Origin: CAVRZY01 sp963725415
GTDB taxonomy: Bacteria; Acidobacteriota; Terriglobia; Bryobacterales; Bryobacteraceae
Direction: 5' to 3'
NCBI GenBank assembly: GCA_963725415.1
Contig: CAVRZY010000190.1
Location: 1 to 64,000, forward strand
DNA: 64,000 bases
The notes under the pieces: generated by a model
The model's database searches: none
The model's input: only the letters and a program-made list of their open reading frames with translations
What the model was told of the DNA's origin: nothing
In this document: positions 29,263 through 39,401 of the stretch, one piece after another
How positions within the stretch are numbered: the stretch's first letter is position 1
Layout of the letters: each line of letters begins with the position of its first letter
Program-made: the position numbers and the translations under genes

Positions 29263-29967
29263 TTAGCCTGTCGTTCTCGGTGCTCGGACGAGTACCATGG
29301 GACGACGCTGCTCTTCGTCCCATGAGAGCGTGAGATTCTCCATGGGCTCCGCGCACCGCTGCTCAAAACCGGGTATGTTGAAGCGGACAAAGTGTGACGT
29401 GACCTCCTGAATGGTGCACTCGTGCGTGGCGCGGTAATCCGGGCCGGCACGTTTCGTCGTGCCGAGCTTCTTGCCATGCACGATGACTGTGATTATGGCG
29501 CTTTTCCAATCCAGGAGTTGGCGTGCCTTGGCCAGCCGACGCGTGAAGAGTTCGTCATATTGCTCGTCGCGCAACTTGACTGTTTCGGCACCGACGCGAA
29601 CGTAGGCTGGTCCCAAAAAGTGCGGGCCCCCCGTGCCGGGTGCTACCTCTACTGCAACTATATCGGCGGAGCGATCGTCCGACTGCACCGAGAGGGCACT
29701 GATCGTTGCCTCAACGTGGGGATAGCATTTCTGCTCGCAAACCTGTCGCACCGTCTTTTGAAGCGCATCGGGGTTTCTTACACCCACGATGCGCCCCTCG
29801 TCGGTGATGCCGATGAATAGGAAGGCCGAGCTTCCGATCGGGACGCTATTGGCAAAGGCGACGAGCGTTCGTGCGATTTCTTCCGACGATACGCCCTCAA
29901 GCTTCCGCTCGGTCAGATTGTCCTCGCGCGCAGCCAGACGCTCCCGCAGACGCGCATGCTGATCCAT
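29263..29967 (-). CDS. AlbA_2/Schlafen-type putative DNA-binding protein
   Basis: The start is the ATG at 29967 (MDQHARLRERLAARED), supported by AGGGGG seven bases upstream. Residues about 15-130 form an AlbA_2 domain: NLTERKLEG, then LVAFANSVPIGSSAFLFIGITDEGRIVGV, then VEVAPGTGGPHFLGPAYVRVG and the terminal ETVKLRDEQYDELF. The C-terminal half is unclassified. Proteins with this domain occur as transcription regulators and in phage-defence loci. The last residues (EEQRRPMVLVRAPRTTG) run into a transposase scar, so the native C-terminus may be lost. Confidence 0.65.
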   Translation of the reverse strand: MDQHARLRERLAAREDNLTERKLEGVSSEEIARTLVAFANSVPIGSSAFLFIGITDEGRIVGVRNPDALQKTVRQVCEQKCYPHVEATISALSVQSDDRSADIVAVEVAPGTGGPHFLGPAYVRVGAETVKLRDEQYDELFTRRLAKARQLLDWKSAIITVIVHGKKLGTTKRAGPDYRATHECTIQEVTSHFVRFNIPGFEQRCAEPMENLTLSWDEEQRRPMVLVRAPRTTG

Positions 29968-30641
29968 AGAGCACCCCCTGAAACTCACGTTAGCACGCCG
30001 TCTGAAGCCCCACCAGAGCCACTGTCATCCGCAAGTTGTTCTTCTTTAACGACAATCCTTCTTTTCCTCGGATATCTACTGGTAAACCCTGACGCCCTCC
30101 CAAACTCCCGGCCCGTGTTCAGTCACTTCGCGGTTGGCGTGGCCGGATGTTGCAGACGCTCAAGCACATCGGGTGAGCTGGCACGACTAGTAATGAAAAA
30201 CGCCCTTATCGCAACAAAACCGCCGTGTCGCCAGTCTCCCGGAGATGTTTCTTCTGGCCATCGCTGCGGACTGTGGGCGGTTGACGGCCCACTCGGAAAC
30301 TGGGAGCAGCCCCACCGCTGGCGAGGGCCACGACTTGCCATGCGGCGCTCGCAAAACACGTGCGTGAACTTCTGGAACCGTCCACTTAGGTTTCAGTCTC
30401 CAGAGTGGCTTCATCACGCTCGAACCCGCATGAATGAGTTCCGCCCGGCAGCACCGCTTGCGTAGCGTCCGTCACACGGCCCTGGGGGAGTCACTCCTCG
30501 ACTTCAACCCCATCTCCTTTCCCCTCAGCAACTTAGCTCTCCACTCCCCACCCTCGCCCCACCCTCCCGTGCTATTACTGAATCGGAGATCTGCCCCGTG
30601 CCCCAGCAGCCTGTGGCCACCCCCGGAAACACCCTCGAATC

Positions 30642-30671
30642 AGTGACGCATACCCACTTCGGGATGCGTCA
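30642..30671. repeat. Hairpin with ATGCGTCAC arms
   Basis: GTGACGCATACCC-ACTTC-GGGATGCGTCAC forms a 12-bp stem with one bulged A. The arm sequence ATGCGTCAC occurs again at about 30755. There is no U-tract, so this is more likely a repeat trace than an intrinsic terminator. Confidence 0.45.
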
Positions 30672-30764
30672 CGAACAGCCGAAGCAGACCGCTTTCCCCT
30701 CTTTTTTCAATAACTTGGCCACACGCACCACCCCCCCCCATACCCCCCACCCCCATGCGTCACC

Positions 30765-30972
30765 GGAAAACCGGAACCGGGGACAGACGGAACGTTCCCC
30801 CGCCCTCCCCCAGTCTTGCCGCCCGCAACAGCGGACTCAGCGCAATTCGGGGACAGGCGACGAATTTTGCGTTTTCAAATTCGTTGCCTGTCCCCGAATT
30901 GCCCTTGCCGAATCGCCCCGCTCAAGAAACTGGGGGAGGGCCGGGAAACGTTCCGTCTGTCCCCGGTTTTCG
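30765..30972. repeat. Nested inverted repeat of about 208 bp, REP/MITE-like
   Basis: Outer arms of about 40 bases (30765-30814 and 30929-30972) share GGGGACAGACGGAACGTT and CCCTCCCCCAGT in inverted orientation. Inside, a second pair (30843-30866 and 30876-30901) shares CAATTCGGGGACAGG...ACGAATTT around a ten-base loop. The left outer arm carries a small extra AACCGG. GGGGACAG occurs in both the outer and inner arms. The element has no coding capacity and could fold into a cruciform. Confidence 0.6.
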
Positions 30973-31035
30973 CTTCAATGGCGCGGAACATCTGGTGCGG
31001 CAGTGCGTCTATAAGTGAAGGTTCGAGGTGCGTGT

Positions 31036-32594
31036 ATGGGTGAACAACGGTCTGGAAGGGTGATCCCGATTGCGGAGGCGCACCCCGGCCCCGGCGCCCT
31101 GACGAAGCGGCTGGACTCCTGGAAGGAAATCGCCGCCTACCTCCGCCGCGGCGTCCGCACGGTACAGCGGTGGGAACGGGAGCAGGGCCTGCCGGTGCGC
31201 CGGTTGAGGCACGACAAGCTGGCTCGGTCTACGCCTACCAGCCGGAACTGGACGCCTGGTGGGAGGCGCACGGCGCCGAACTGGAGCAGGAAGCGCCCCA
31301 GGCGGAGGCGCACCCGCCCTCCATTGCCGTGCTGCCCTTCGCCGACATAAGCCGGGAGAAGGACCAGGCGTACTTCTGCGAAGGCATGGCCGAGGAAATC
31401 CTCCTGGCCCTCAGCAGGATCCAGGGGCTGCGCGTGGCCTCTCGCAGCTCCGCTTTCCGGTTCCGGGCCGAAGCCCGCGACGTGCGCGAGGTAGGCCACC
31501 GCCTGCGCGTCCGCCACCTGCTGGAAGGCAGCGTGCGCAAGTCGGAGGACCGCTTGCGCATCTCGGTCCAGCTCAGCGACACCGAGAGCGGCTACCAGCT
31601 CTGGTCGGAACGCTACGATCGCGAGGTCAAGGACATCTTCGCCATCCAGGAGGAAATCGCCCATCAGGTGGTGGAGGCCATGGAAGTCAGATTGACTCCC
31701 AAGGAGCGCGCCGCGCTGGGTGTGGCGCCCACCCGGGACATCCAGGCCTACGACTATTATCTGCGGGGTCGCAAGTTCTACTACGGGTACGGGCCGCAGG
31801 ACATCCGCTTCGCCCAGCAGCTCTTCAGCCAGGCGATTGCGCTGGATCCGGCCTACGCCCTGGCCTACGCGGGTCTGGCGGACTGCTGGTCGTACATCTA
31901 TTTGAACGTGGAGCGGAGCGAGGCGGCGCGCCAGCAGGCCGAGTGGGCCAGCGCTCGGGCGGTGGAGCTGGACCCGAGCTCCGCCCAGGCCCACGCCTCC
32001 CGGGCCTGCGCTCTCTCCCTGGGCCCGTGCAAGGAGGAAGCCGAACAGGCTTTCGAGAGCGCTATCCGGCTGGACCCCAACCTCTTCGAGGCCCAGTATT
32101 TCTACGCCCGCCACTCGTTCGCCTGCGGCCAGTCCGAGAAGGCGGTGGGGCTCTACGAACAAGCCATGCGGGTGCGCCCGGAGGACTACCAGTCACCGCT
32201 GCTAGTGGCCCAGAGCTACGAGGATCTGGGCAAGCCCGAAGCCGCCCGGGCTGCCCGGCTAAGGGGTATCGAGCTCGCCGAGCAGCACGTAAACCTCAAT
32301 CCGGACGACGTCCGCGCCCTCTACATGGCCGCCAACGGCATGGCGGCGCTGGGCCAGCAGCAGCGCGCCAGGGAGTGGGCCGAGCGGGCGCTGTCGCTGC
32401 GGCCCGACGACGCCATGCTGCTCTACAACGTGGGGTGCATTTATTCGCTGCTGGGGTGTGGTGAGGAGGCCCTCACCTGCCTGGAGAAGGCCTTCCGCCT
32501 GGGCCTGCGCAACAAGGGCTGGTACGAGCACGATAGCAACCTTGACCCCCTCCGCCAGCACCCGCGCTTCCAGGAGCTGATGCGGCAATTGTAG
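31036..32594 (+). CDS. HTH-TPR protein with FlgO-like domain (one frameshift near 31218)
   Basis: The ATG at 31036 opens MGEQRSGRVIPIAEAHPGPG, then a MerR/CadC-like DNA-binding segment (KRLDSWKEIAAYLRRG, VRTVQRWEREQGLPVRRLRH). The frame then shifts near 31218 into VYAYQPELDAWW. Next is an FlgO/adenylate-cyclase-associated beta domain (SIAVLPFADISREKDQAYF, CEGMAEEILLALSRI), and then five to six TPR repeats to the C-terminus (IALDPAYALAYAGLADCW and others). Acidobacteriota carry many such predicted cytoplasmic transcription regulators. The single-base shift breaks an otherwise continuous product and may be a sequence error. Confidence 0.7.
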
Positions 32595-32632
32595 GGGCCG
32601 CGTCCAACCGCTACGGCCACAGAATACAATGA

Positions 32633-33178
32633 ATGAGTATGGAACTTGGGGGAAAGCGAATCGCCATTCTGGTTGATCAGATTTACCAGGACCTGGAGGT
32701 CTGGTATCCGTACTATCGGTTCAAGGAAGCCGGCGCCGAGGTGGTGGCGGTGGGAGCGAAGGCAGGTGAGACCTATCCGGGCAAGTACGGCTACCCGATG
32801 GTCTGCGACAAGTCCTACGACCAAGTAGAGGCCGGCGATTTCGACGGCGTGGTCATCCCCGGCGGCTACGCCCCGGATCACATCCGCCGTTACCCGAAGG
32901 CCGTCAAGCTGGTCCAGGACCTGGACGCGCAGGGCAAGCTGGTGGCCGCCATCTGCCATGCCGGTTGGGTGCTCTGCTCGGCAGGCATTCTGAAAGGCCG
33001 GCGCGTGACCTGCTTTTCGGCCATCAAGGACGACGTGGTCAACGCCGGCGGCCTGTATGAAGACGCGGAAGTGGTCGTTGACCGGAACCTGGTCACCTCG
33101 CGCAAACCCGACGACCTGCCGGCCTTCTGCCGCGCCGCCATCCAGGTGCTGGCCGGCGCCTCGGCCGCGGCTCCGTAG
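32633..33178 (+). CDS. DJ-1/PfpI-family protein
   Basis: 181 residues of the class I glutamine-amidotransferase-like DJ-1/PfpI fold. The nucleophile elbow is AAICHAGW with Cys108-His109, and a conserved acidic residue near DLEVWYPYYR provides the usual Glu. DFDGVVIPGGYAPDHIRR is the typical strand-loop preceding the elbow. Members act as chaperones, deglycase/hydratase-like enzymes or intracellular proteases; which applies here is not predictable. It follows the HTH-TPR gene by 38 bases on the same strand. Confidence 0.8.
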   Translation: MSMELGGKRIAILVDQIYQDLEVWYPYYRFKEAGAEVVAVGAKAGETYPGKYGYPMVCDKSYDQVEAGDFDGVVIPGGYAPDHIRRYPKAVKLVQDLDAQGKLVAAICHAGWVLCSAGILKGRRVTCFSAIKDDVVNAGGLYEDAEVVVDRNLVTSRKPDDLPAFCRAAIQVLAGASAAAP

Positions 33179-33202
33179 TACCCTGGGTCGTACGGAGGAT
33201 TT

Positions 33203-36079
33203 ATGAGACCCATGCGTTTCGCCTGCGTCGCTGCTGTGTGCCTCGCCGCGCTGTACGCCCAGGGGCCGCAGTTCAAGGACTCCTTCGAAGATGTGAGTGG
33301 GCGGCTGCCTAAGGGCTGGAGCGTCCTTCGCGGAGCCGCGGCGGCCGACCGCGCCGTTGCCAAGGAGGGCAAGACGTCGCTGCGTCTGGAATCCGACCAG
33401 GGTTCCGACGCGTGCGTCGAATCGCCGCTCATCCGAGTCTCGATCGGCAAGCGCTACGAGGTTCGGGCCTTCGTGCGGACTGAGGGGCTCGAGGTCCGCG
33501 ATCTGGATCGCTCCCCGATCGCCATTGGGGCGGCGGTCTCGATGGCTTCCGCGCCCTTCGATGTTCATTCCGAGTCGGTGGGTGGCACGCGCAACTGGAC
33601 CCCGGTGCGGTTGCGCTTCACCGCCACCCGCGCGGAAGATCACATCCTGCTGTCAGCCGCGCGGGGAGGGCAGTTGCGGGGGCGGGCGTGGTTCGATTCT
33701 GTCAGCCTCGAGGAGATCTCCTCTGGGCCGGACTGGCCCGCGCGCGCCGCCCTGGAACGATTCGGGCCCGCCTACCGCTTCCCCACCGGAGGCTGGATCT
33801 ACCTGCACATCGAGGGTTCCCCCTACGAGCGCGGCTACCAGCATGGCCGCCTGCTGGCCCACGAGATCGAGCAATATCTGAATCGCTGCGCTCTGATTTT
33901 GGACACCAAAGCGAAAGAGCGCGCCTGGGAATTCGCCAGGACCACCGCCAACGCCTTGTTCCTGCGCGGCTTCGATCGCGAAATCCTGGAGGAAATGAAA
34001 GGCATTGCTGATGGGGCCACTTCCGCGGGCGTCAAGTGGTCCAATCGGGACATCGACTTGGTGGACATCGTGACAGCAAACTGTCTGATCGATCTCATGA
34101 CGCTCAGAGGCGCCCTGCCCATGACGCCCACGGGGCTGGAAGGATTGAAGTTCGAGCGGCCCGAGTATTCCAAGCCGGCCGGCGGCCCGCCCGTCACCGA
34201 GCGTTGCAGCGCTTTCGCGGCCACCGGAGGGGCCACGCGCGACGGCAAGATGATCATAGGCCACATCACCATGGCCGGCCTGTCCCTTTCTGAGCAGACC
34301 AACATCCTGCTGGACGTTAAACCGCAAACGGGCCACCGGGTGCTGATGCAGGCCTATCCCGGCGGCATCCAGAGCGGCACCGATTACTATCAGAACGATG
34401 CCGGCGTGGTCCTCACCGAGACCACCATTCGCCAGACCCCGTTCAACATCCGCGGGGCGCCCGTGGCCTTCCGCGCGCGCAAGGCCATTCAGTATGGAAC
34501 CGACATCGACAAAGTCGTCGAGCACCTGCTCCGCGATAACAACGGGCTGTACACCAACGAGTGGCTCATCGCCGACGCTAAGAACAACGAGATCGCCATG
34601 TTCGAGTTGGGCACCAATCGCACCAAGCTGTATCGCAGTTCCCGGAACGAGTGGTTCGGCGGGACCAGGGGATTCTACTGGGGCTGCAACAACACCAAGG
34701 ACCTGGAGGTGCGGCTGGACTACCAGCCCGACCCCAAAGGCGCCCCCACGCACGTGCCCTTCGTTCCCAGCCCGCGCGACATCAAGTGGCAGGAGCTTTA
34801 CCGGCAATACAACGGCAAGATCGACGAGCAGTTCGCATTTCTGGCCTTTCGCACTGCCCCTCTGGTTAGTGCTTCTTCGTTTGATGCCAAGATCACTACG
34901 GCCGATATGGCCTCGCGCCTGATGTGCTGGGCGGTGTTCGGCAAGCCGAACCAGCGGGAATGGCCGCTGCCCGAGCAGTGGGATCGAGAGAACCTCCCGT
35001 TTCTCACCGGCATTTACTCCTCGGGCTACCGGCTCATCCAGCCACTTCCGGAGAGTCTCCTTTCGGCATCCGAGCCGCGGCCGTCAGGGAGCGGCCCCGC
35101 CGCAAAGCCGGAGACACCCGCCCCCAAGAAGCAGTCCTTCAAGGAGCGCCTCTGGGAAGGCTGGATTTTACCCGCTTCGGACTCCGAGCTTTGGCTCAGT
35201 GCGGGGTCGGCGGCCTATTACCGGGTCCTGCAAGCAGAGAACTGGGAACAGGAACTCGAAGCACAACGCACCCAGTTCCTGGCCGACGCCCTACGGGGCG
35301 ATCAGCCGCTTCGCACCCTGGCCAGCCGTCCCGACACCACGCTGTGGTTCGATCTGGCCACGCACAAGGGCGTGCTGCTGTTTGAGGCCTTGCGCCGCCA
35401 GCTCGGCGACGATCACTTCTTCTCCTTGATGAAAGACTTCTTCGCCGCCAACACGACGCGCGCTGTGACATCGCAGGCCTTTTTCGAGGCGGCGGACAAA
35501 GCGGCCGGTCACTCCATGCAACCCTTTTTCGCCACGTGGCTCGACAGCAAGGGACTGCCGGACGGGGAGCGTGGGGCGGTCTATCTGGCCAGCGACGTGT
35601 TCCCCGGGCTGCGTTCTCTGATGCTGGTGTATGGGACCGTCCAGGAGGCCGGCGCCAACCGCTACGCCGCCGAGCAGGTATGCCGCAGATTGCTGGACTG
35701 GTTCGAGAGCGAAGTCCCCATCCGCAAGGATTTCGAGGTCTCTGAGGAGGAGCTCAAGGCGCACGACGTGATCTTCGTAGGCCGCCCCGAGACCAACTCC
35801 GCACTGGCTGCCTGGAAGGACCGCCTGGGTCTGAACTACGACGCTGCGGTATTCCGCGTGGAGGGCGTGGAGCACGCCTCGGAAAAGGAAGCCCTCATGC
35901 TGGCCGCGCCCAATCCCCTAAACCGCGCCCGCATGGTGCTGATTTTGGCGGGCAACAGCGCCGTGGAAACCGTGCGCCTCTCCTCCGCCTCGCCCGAGCG
36001 CTGCGAATACGCCGTCTATCGCGAGGGCAAGCGAACAGCCTGCGGCTTTCAAAAAAAGCCCGCAGCCCCCGGCAGCTAG
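33203..36079 (+). CDS. Secreted C45-peptidase/phospholipase B-like protein with extra N- and C-terminal domains
   Basis: 958 residues. A signal peptide (MRPMRFACVAAVCLAALYAQ) is followed by a carbohydrate-binding-like beta domain (about 25-185). The C45 acyltransferase/hydrolase domain runs from GSPYERGYQHGRLLAHEIEQ, through DLVDIVTANCLIDL and RCSAFAATGGATRDGKMIIG, to YYQNDAGVVLTETTI. The Cys of ERCSAFAATG is the likely N-terminal nucleophile after autocleavage. From about 680 the protein resembles the C-terminal part of M1 aminopeptidases (FEALRRQLGDDHFFSLMKDF), without the zinc site. It is probably periplasmic or extracellular. The substrate is unknown. Confidence 0.65.
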   Translation: MRPMRFACVAAVCLAALYAQGPQFKDSFEDVSGRLPKGWSVLRGAAAADRAVAKEGKTSLRLESDQGSDACVESPLIRVSIGKRYEVRAFVRTEGLEVRDLDRSPIAIGAAVSMASAPFDVHSESVGGTRNWTPVRLRFTATRAEDHILLSAARGGQLRGRAWFDSVSLEEISSGPDWPARAALERFGPAYRFPTGGWIYLHIEGSPYERGYQHGRLLAHEIEQYLNRCALILDTKAKERAWEFARTTANALFLRGFDREILEEMKGIADGATSAGVKWSNRDIDLVDIVTANCLIDLMTLRGALPMTPTGLEGLKFERPEYSKPAGGPPVTERCSAFAATGGATRDGKMIIGHITMAGLSLSEQTNILLDVKPQTGHRVLMQAYPGGIQSGTDYYQNDAGVVLTETTIRQTPFNIRGAPVAFRARKAIQYGTDIDKVVEHLLRDNNGLYTNEWLIADAKNNEIAMFELGTNRTKLYRSSRNEWFGGTRGFYWGCNNTKDLEVRLDYQPDPKGAPTHVPFVPSPRDIKWQELYRQYNGKIDEQFAFLAFRTAPLVSASSFDAKITTADMASRLMCWAVFGKPNQREWPLPEQWDRENLPFLTGIYSSGYRLIQPLPESLLSASEPRPSGSGPAAKPETPAPKKQSFKERLWEGWILPASDSELWLSAGSAAYYRVLQAENWEQELEAQRTQFLADALRGDQPLRTLASRPDTTLWFDLATHKGVLLFEALRRQLGDDHFFSLMKDFFAANTTRAVTSQAFFEAADKAAGHSMQPFFATWLDSKGLPDGERGAVYLASDVFPGLRSLMLVYGTVQEAGANRYAAEQVCRRLLDWFESEVPIRKDFEVSEEELKAHDVIFVGRPETNSALAAWKDRLGLNYDAAVFRVEGVEHASEKEALMLAAPNPLNRARMVLILAGNSAVETVRLSSASPERCEYAVYREGKRTACGFQKKPAAPGS

Positions 36080-36106
36080 TATAATCGCTGAGTGCCGCCT
36101 TCACAG

Positions 36107-37371
36107 ATGAGCTACGTACGCTGGTGGGTGGCGGCGCTGCTTTTCTTTGCCACCACCATCAACTACCTGGATCGCATTGTCTTCACCGTCCTGAACACCG
36201 TCATCGGCAAAGAGTCGGGCTCACCGACCAGACCTACGGCAGTGTGAACGCCGCGTTCCAGTTTGCCTACATGGTCGGGTTTCTGTTCGCCGGCAAGTTC
36301 ATCGACCGCTTCGGGACTCGCATCGGATACGCCGTGGCGATCACCTGGTGGTCGCTGGCGGCCGCCTTCCACGCAGCAGTGCGCAGCGCTGTCAGTCTGG
36401 GCTTCTGGCGCGCCATGCTGGGTCTGGGAGAATCAGGAAACTTCCCGGCCGCTATCAAGTCGGTGGCCGAATGGTTTCCCTTGAAGGACCGGGCCCTGGC
36501 GACGGGCGTTTTCAATGCCGGCGCCAACGTAGCCTCGATGGTCGGCCCGCCCATCTTGGTTTTCATGAACGCGCGCTACGGCTGGCGCTCCTGTTTCCTG
36601 GTGACGGCAGGGCTTGGCTTCATCTGGTTACTGCTGTGGGTGCTGACCTACCGGCCCCCGGACAGGCATCCCGCCGTCAAACCTGCCGAACTCGAATACA
36701 TCCGCAGCGATGCTGCCGCCCCGGAGGCGGAGCCGGCCATCGGGTGGGCGGCCGTTTTGGGTTACCGCCAGACCTGGGGTTTCACCCTGGCCAAGTTTCT
36801 GACCGATCCGGTGTGGTGGTTCTATCTGTTCTGGTTGCCCCGCTACTTCATCAAAGTCCGGGGTTTCAATTTGGAGCAGGTGGGCTGGGCGCTGCCGGTC
36901 ATCTACTTGATGGCGGACCTCGGCAGCGTAGCAGGAGGCTGGATCTCGGGCTTCCTGATTCGCAGAGGATGGCAGCACGGCAAGGCCCGCAAGACGGCCA
37001 TGGCCATCTGCGCCTGCGCCATGCCCATCGCGGCCCTGGCCGTGCTGGTGCCGAATACTATCCTGGCCGTGGCTCTGGTAAGCCTGGCCACCGCCGCACA
37101 CCAGGGGTGGTCTGCCAACCTGTTTACCACCACCTCGGACGTATTCCCCAAGCAGGCCGTGGGCGACGTGGTGGGCATCGGCGGTTCCGCCGGGGCTTTG
37201 GGCGGGATCCTGTTCTCCTCCCTGATCCCCGGCTGGGTGATTGAACACTTCGGCTACACGCCGGTGTTCCTGCCGCTGGGATTGTTTCACCTGACGGCCC
37301 TGATCATTGTGCACCGTCTGATGGGCGATATGCGGAGAGTCAGCCTGAGGGAACCTTCCGTCAGGGCGTGA
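36107..37371 (+). CDS. MFS transporter of the hexuronate/anion-cation symporter type (one frameshift)
   Basis: The ATG at 36107 gives MSYVRWWVAALLFFATTINYLDRIV, the classic TM1 of the ACS family (ExuT-like hexuronate and phthalate transporters). One base appears to be missing near 36216 (after GKES), and the frame resumes with LTDQTYGSVNAAFQFAYMVG. Twelve helices in all include the family motif GKFIDRFGTRIGYAVAI between TM2 and TM3. The 3' end overlaps the convergent JAMM gene by 11 bases. The likely role is proton-coupled uptake of a sugar acid, which would suit the acid-sugar kinase/pdxA2 operon 2 kb away, but the substrate is inferred only. Confidence 0.75.
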
Positions 37372-39293
37372 TTTCCCACTCCAGTACGATCACCGAGACG
37401 GGCCGGGCGCCGCTGCGCAAGAGGATTCGGTTCCAGCCGTTCTGGGGGCCGGGCGCTTCCACTACGATGACCTCGCGGGCCTGCCTGGGGTCGTAGCGGT
37501 AGACCGTCCGGTTCCAGCCGTTCTGCGGGCCGGGAGGCTCCGTAACAGACCCCCGGGAGTATTTAGGATTCGAGCTGTACACCGTCAGCCCGCCGCCCGA
37601 GAGCTCCGCCGGATGGGCTCCGATTCGCAGGGGCACGCTGGGCAACTCCCCGGTCAGCTGGCCCGCCGAGACGCGCTTGTTTTCGATCGAAAGCACGGAG
37701 TTTTTCGGCAGAAACCCGGTCCAGATCAGCTTCCCGGAGCTTGGTCCACGGTAGGCCGGGGTCGCGCTTTTCGCAGCTTCTGGCACTGCGGAGGTGGGAG
37801 CCGAGGGTTTGGGAAGCAGGGTGCGCTCCGGCATGCTGGGTTCTTGGGTGGCCGGCGGCGGCGCCTGCACAGGGGCTGGCAGTGGGCGAATAGACTGCGG
37901 AAGGCCGGACCCCACGGCCGCTGGCTGGGGTGACAATTCCGGAGGACTGGGCACCAGCGCGGGCTGCCGGTTGGATGCCACTGGGGGTATGGGCGCCCGC
38001 AGGACACGCGGTGGCGCGGCCGCTCGTTGAACCGGGGGCGCCTTGGGCGGGCTGGAAGCAACTGGAGCCGGCTTGGCCCGCTCCTCCAGATTTTTCAGTT
38101 CCCGATCCAGCCGAGCCTTTTCCGCAAGCTGCCTCTCGAGCGTGGCTCGCAGCTTTTCAGCATCCAGCCGGACCTGATCCATGCGGGGAAGGGGCTCGCC
38201 CGCGGCCTTGGCCCCACCGTCGGCGGGGAGCCGTCCCAGGAACCGCGCCACCTCCTGGACCGGGGCCGCACCGGCTGGTTGCACCTTTAATCGCGCTTCC
38301 ACGTCCGCCGAACGCCGCACGATGGGAAACGAACCGTTTCTGAGCAAGGCGGGATTCAGCGGGATGACTACACGAGCCGCGCCGTCTACGATCTCCAGCC
38401 AGCCCGCAGTTGCTTCACGGATGGCTTTCGCGGTCGGGCTCCACTGGATGGTCGTTTGCCCGTTCTTTTCGACGACGCGCAGGGAAAGCGTGGGCAGGGC
38501 GACGGGGGTTGCCGGCTTGGGCCAGTAGTTCGGAACCACAACAGCTCCTCCCGCTACCAGCAGACACAGGGCGATCAGCAGCCCGATCCAGAGCTGCCGG
38601 CTGCGACCGCGCGCCAGTGGCAAGGAGGGCTCCGGCGATTCCATCACAAGCGGCGGCTCGGCCAGCTCAGGTTGCACGGGCAGCGGCGCCGGCGAGGCCT
38701 GTTCCGCGGGTTGGGCTTCTTCGGGCTCGGCGCCCGGCCTCGCTACGGAGGCCGGCTCGGCCTCGAATTCGCGGTAGCTCGCCTCGGTGCGCACCGACCC
38801 ATCCGGCTCGCGAATGAAGAAGCCGATTCGAACAGGCTTCGCCCCACGGGGCTGGAGCACCATGGCAACCTGCCACGGCTCCGGGTAATAGCGGTTCCAG
38901 GATCTCGAGGTCTTTCTCGGAGATCGAGATCTCACTGCGCGTGTGAGAGTGGTACCAGCCCACCGGGACCAGATCGTGCAGCGAGGGGTCGGACGCGTAC
39001 TCGCCCAAGAGCCGGCTCAGCGCGCTCTCGTCCTTCTGGGAGAGCACGAAGCCCGGTCCTGAGGCGTATTCGCAGGCTAGCGGGCGGGCGGCCAGAATAC
39101 GAATCGCATTCCCTTCCCGCCTCCCAAACAGCACGCCCCCTACCTCGACTCCTCCATAGGGGAAACTCTCGAAGCCTTCCACCACGGCTCGAAGGATCTC
39201 ATCCAGGGCGGCTGGTGAGTACTCGATGGCGGGCAAACGCCCTTCCAGACTCCCACCCCCGAATTCGGCCTCGCGCTCGGCGCCGATCATCAT
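37361..39293 (-). CDS. JAMM (MPN+) protease fused to a membrane anchor and proline-rich tail (one frameshift)
   Basis: About 644 codons. Residues 30-128 form a JAMM metalloprotease domain with the full zinc signature: Glu50 in GGVEVGGVLFG and H115-S-H117-x7-S125-x2-D128 in YHSHTRSEISISEKD. One extra base near 38893 shifts the frame at LEILE, and RYYPEPWQVAMVLQP continues the domain. A single transmembrane helix follows (QLWIGLLIALCLLVAGGAVVV), then a region of several hundred residues with a coiled coil (DAEKLRATLERQLAEKARLD), long Pro-rich linkers, and two GPQNGWNR repeats near the C-terminus. Bacterial JAMM proteins usually cleave ubiquitin-like modifiers or process small proteins, but none of those partners is seen nearby. 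Confidence 0.7.
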
Positions 39294-39401
39294 ACAGATT
39301 CTACTCTTCCTGTTTCAGCCGGTAAACTCCAAACCGCGCCGTGCATTTAGGGGACGCTACACTGGTCAGGTGGACCACACACTGACAGGGGCGTGGCGAA
39401 G

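Larger units (their letters stand above)
29968..31035. other. 1.07-kb gap rich in inverted repeats and C-rich sequence
   Basis: No gene is supported. From about 30500 to 30780 the plus strand is strikingly pyrimidine- and C-rich (for example CACCCCCCCCCATACCCCCC near 30729). A hairpin and a larger nested palindrome lie within and are listed separately. The segment separates the accessory zone from the conserved block that starts at 31036. Confidence 0.5.

Noticed and set aside
30642..30671. Intrinsic terminator
   Set aside because: The stem is good but there is no T-run on either side and no gene ends nearby.
29968..31035. CRISPR array in the repeat-rich gap
   Set aside because: The repeats are inverted and differ in length. 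No regularly spaced direct repeats with unique spacers are present here or elsewhere in the window.
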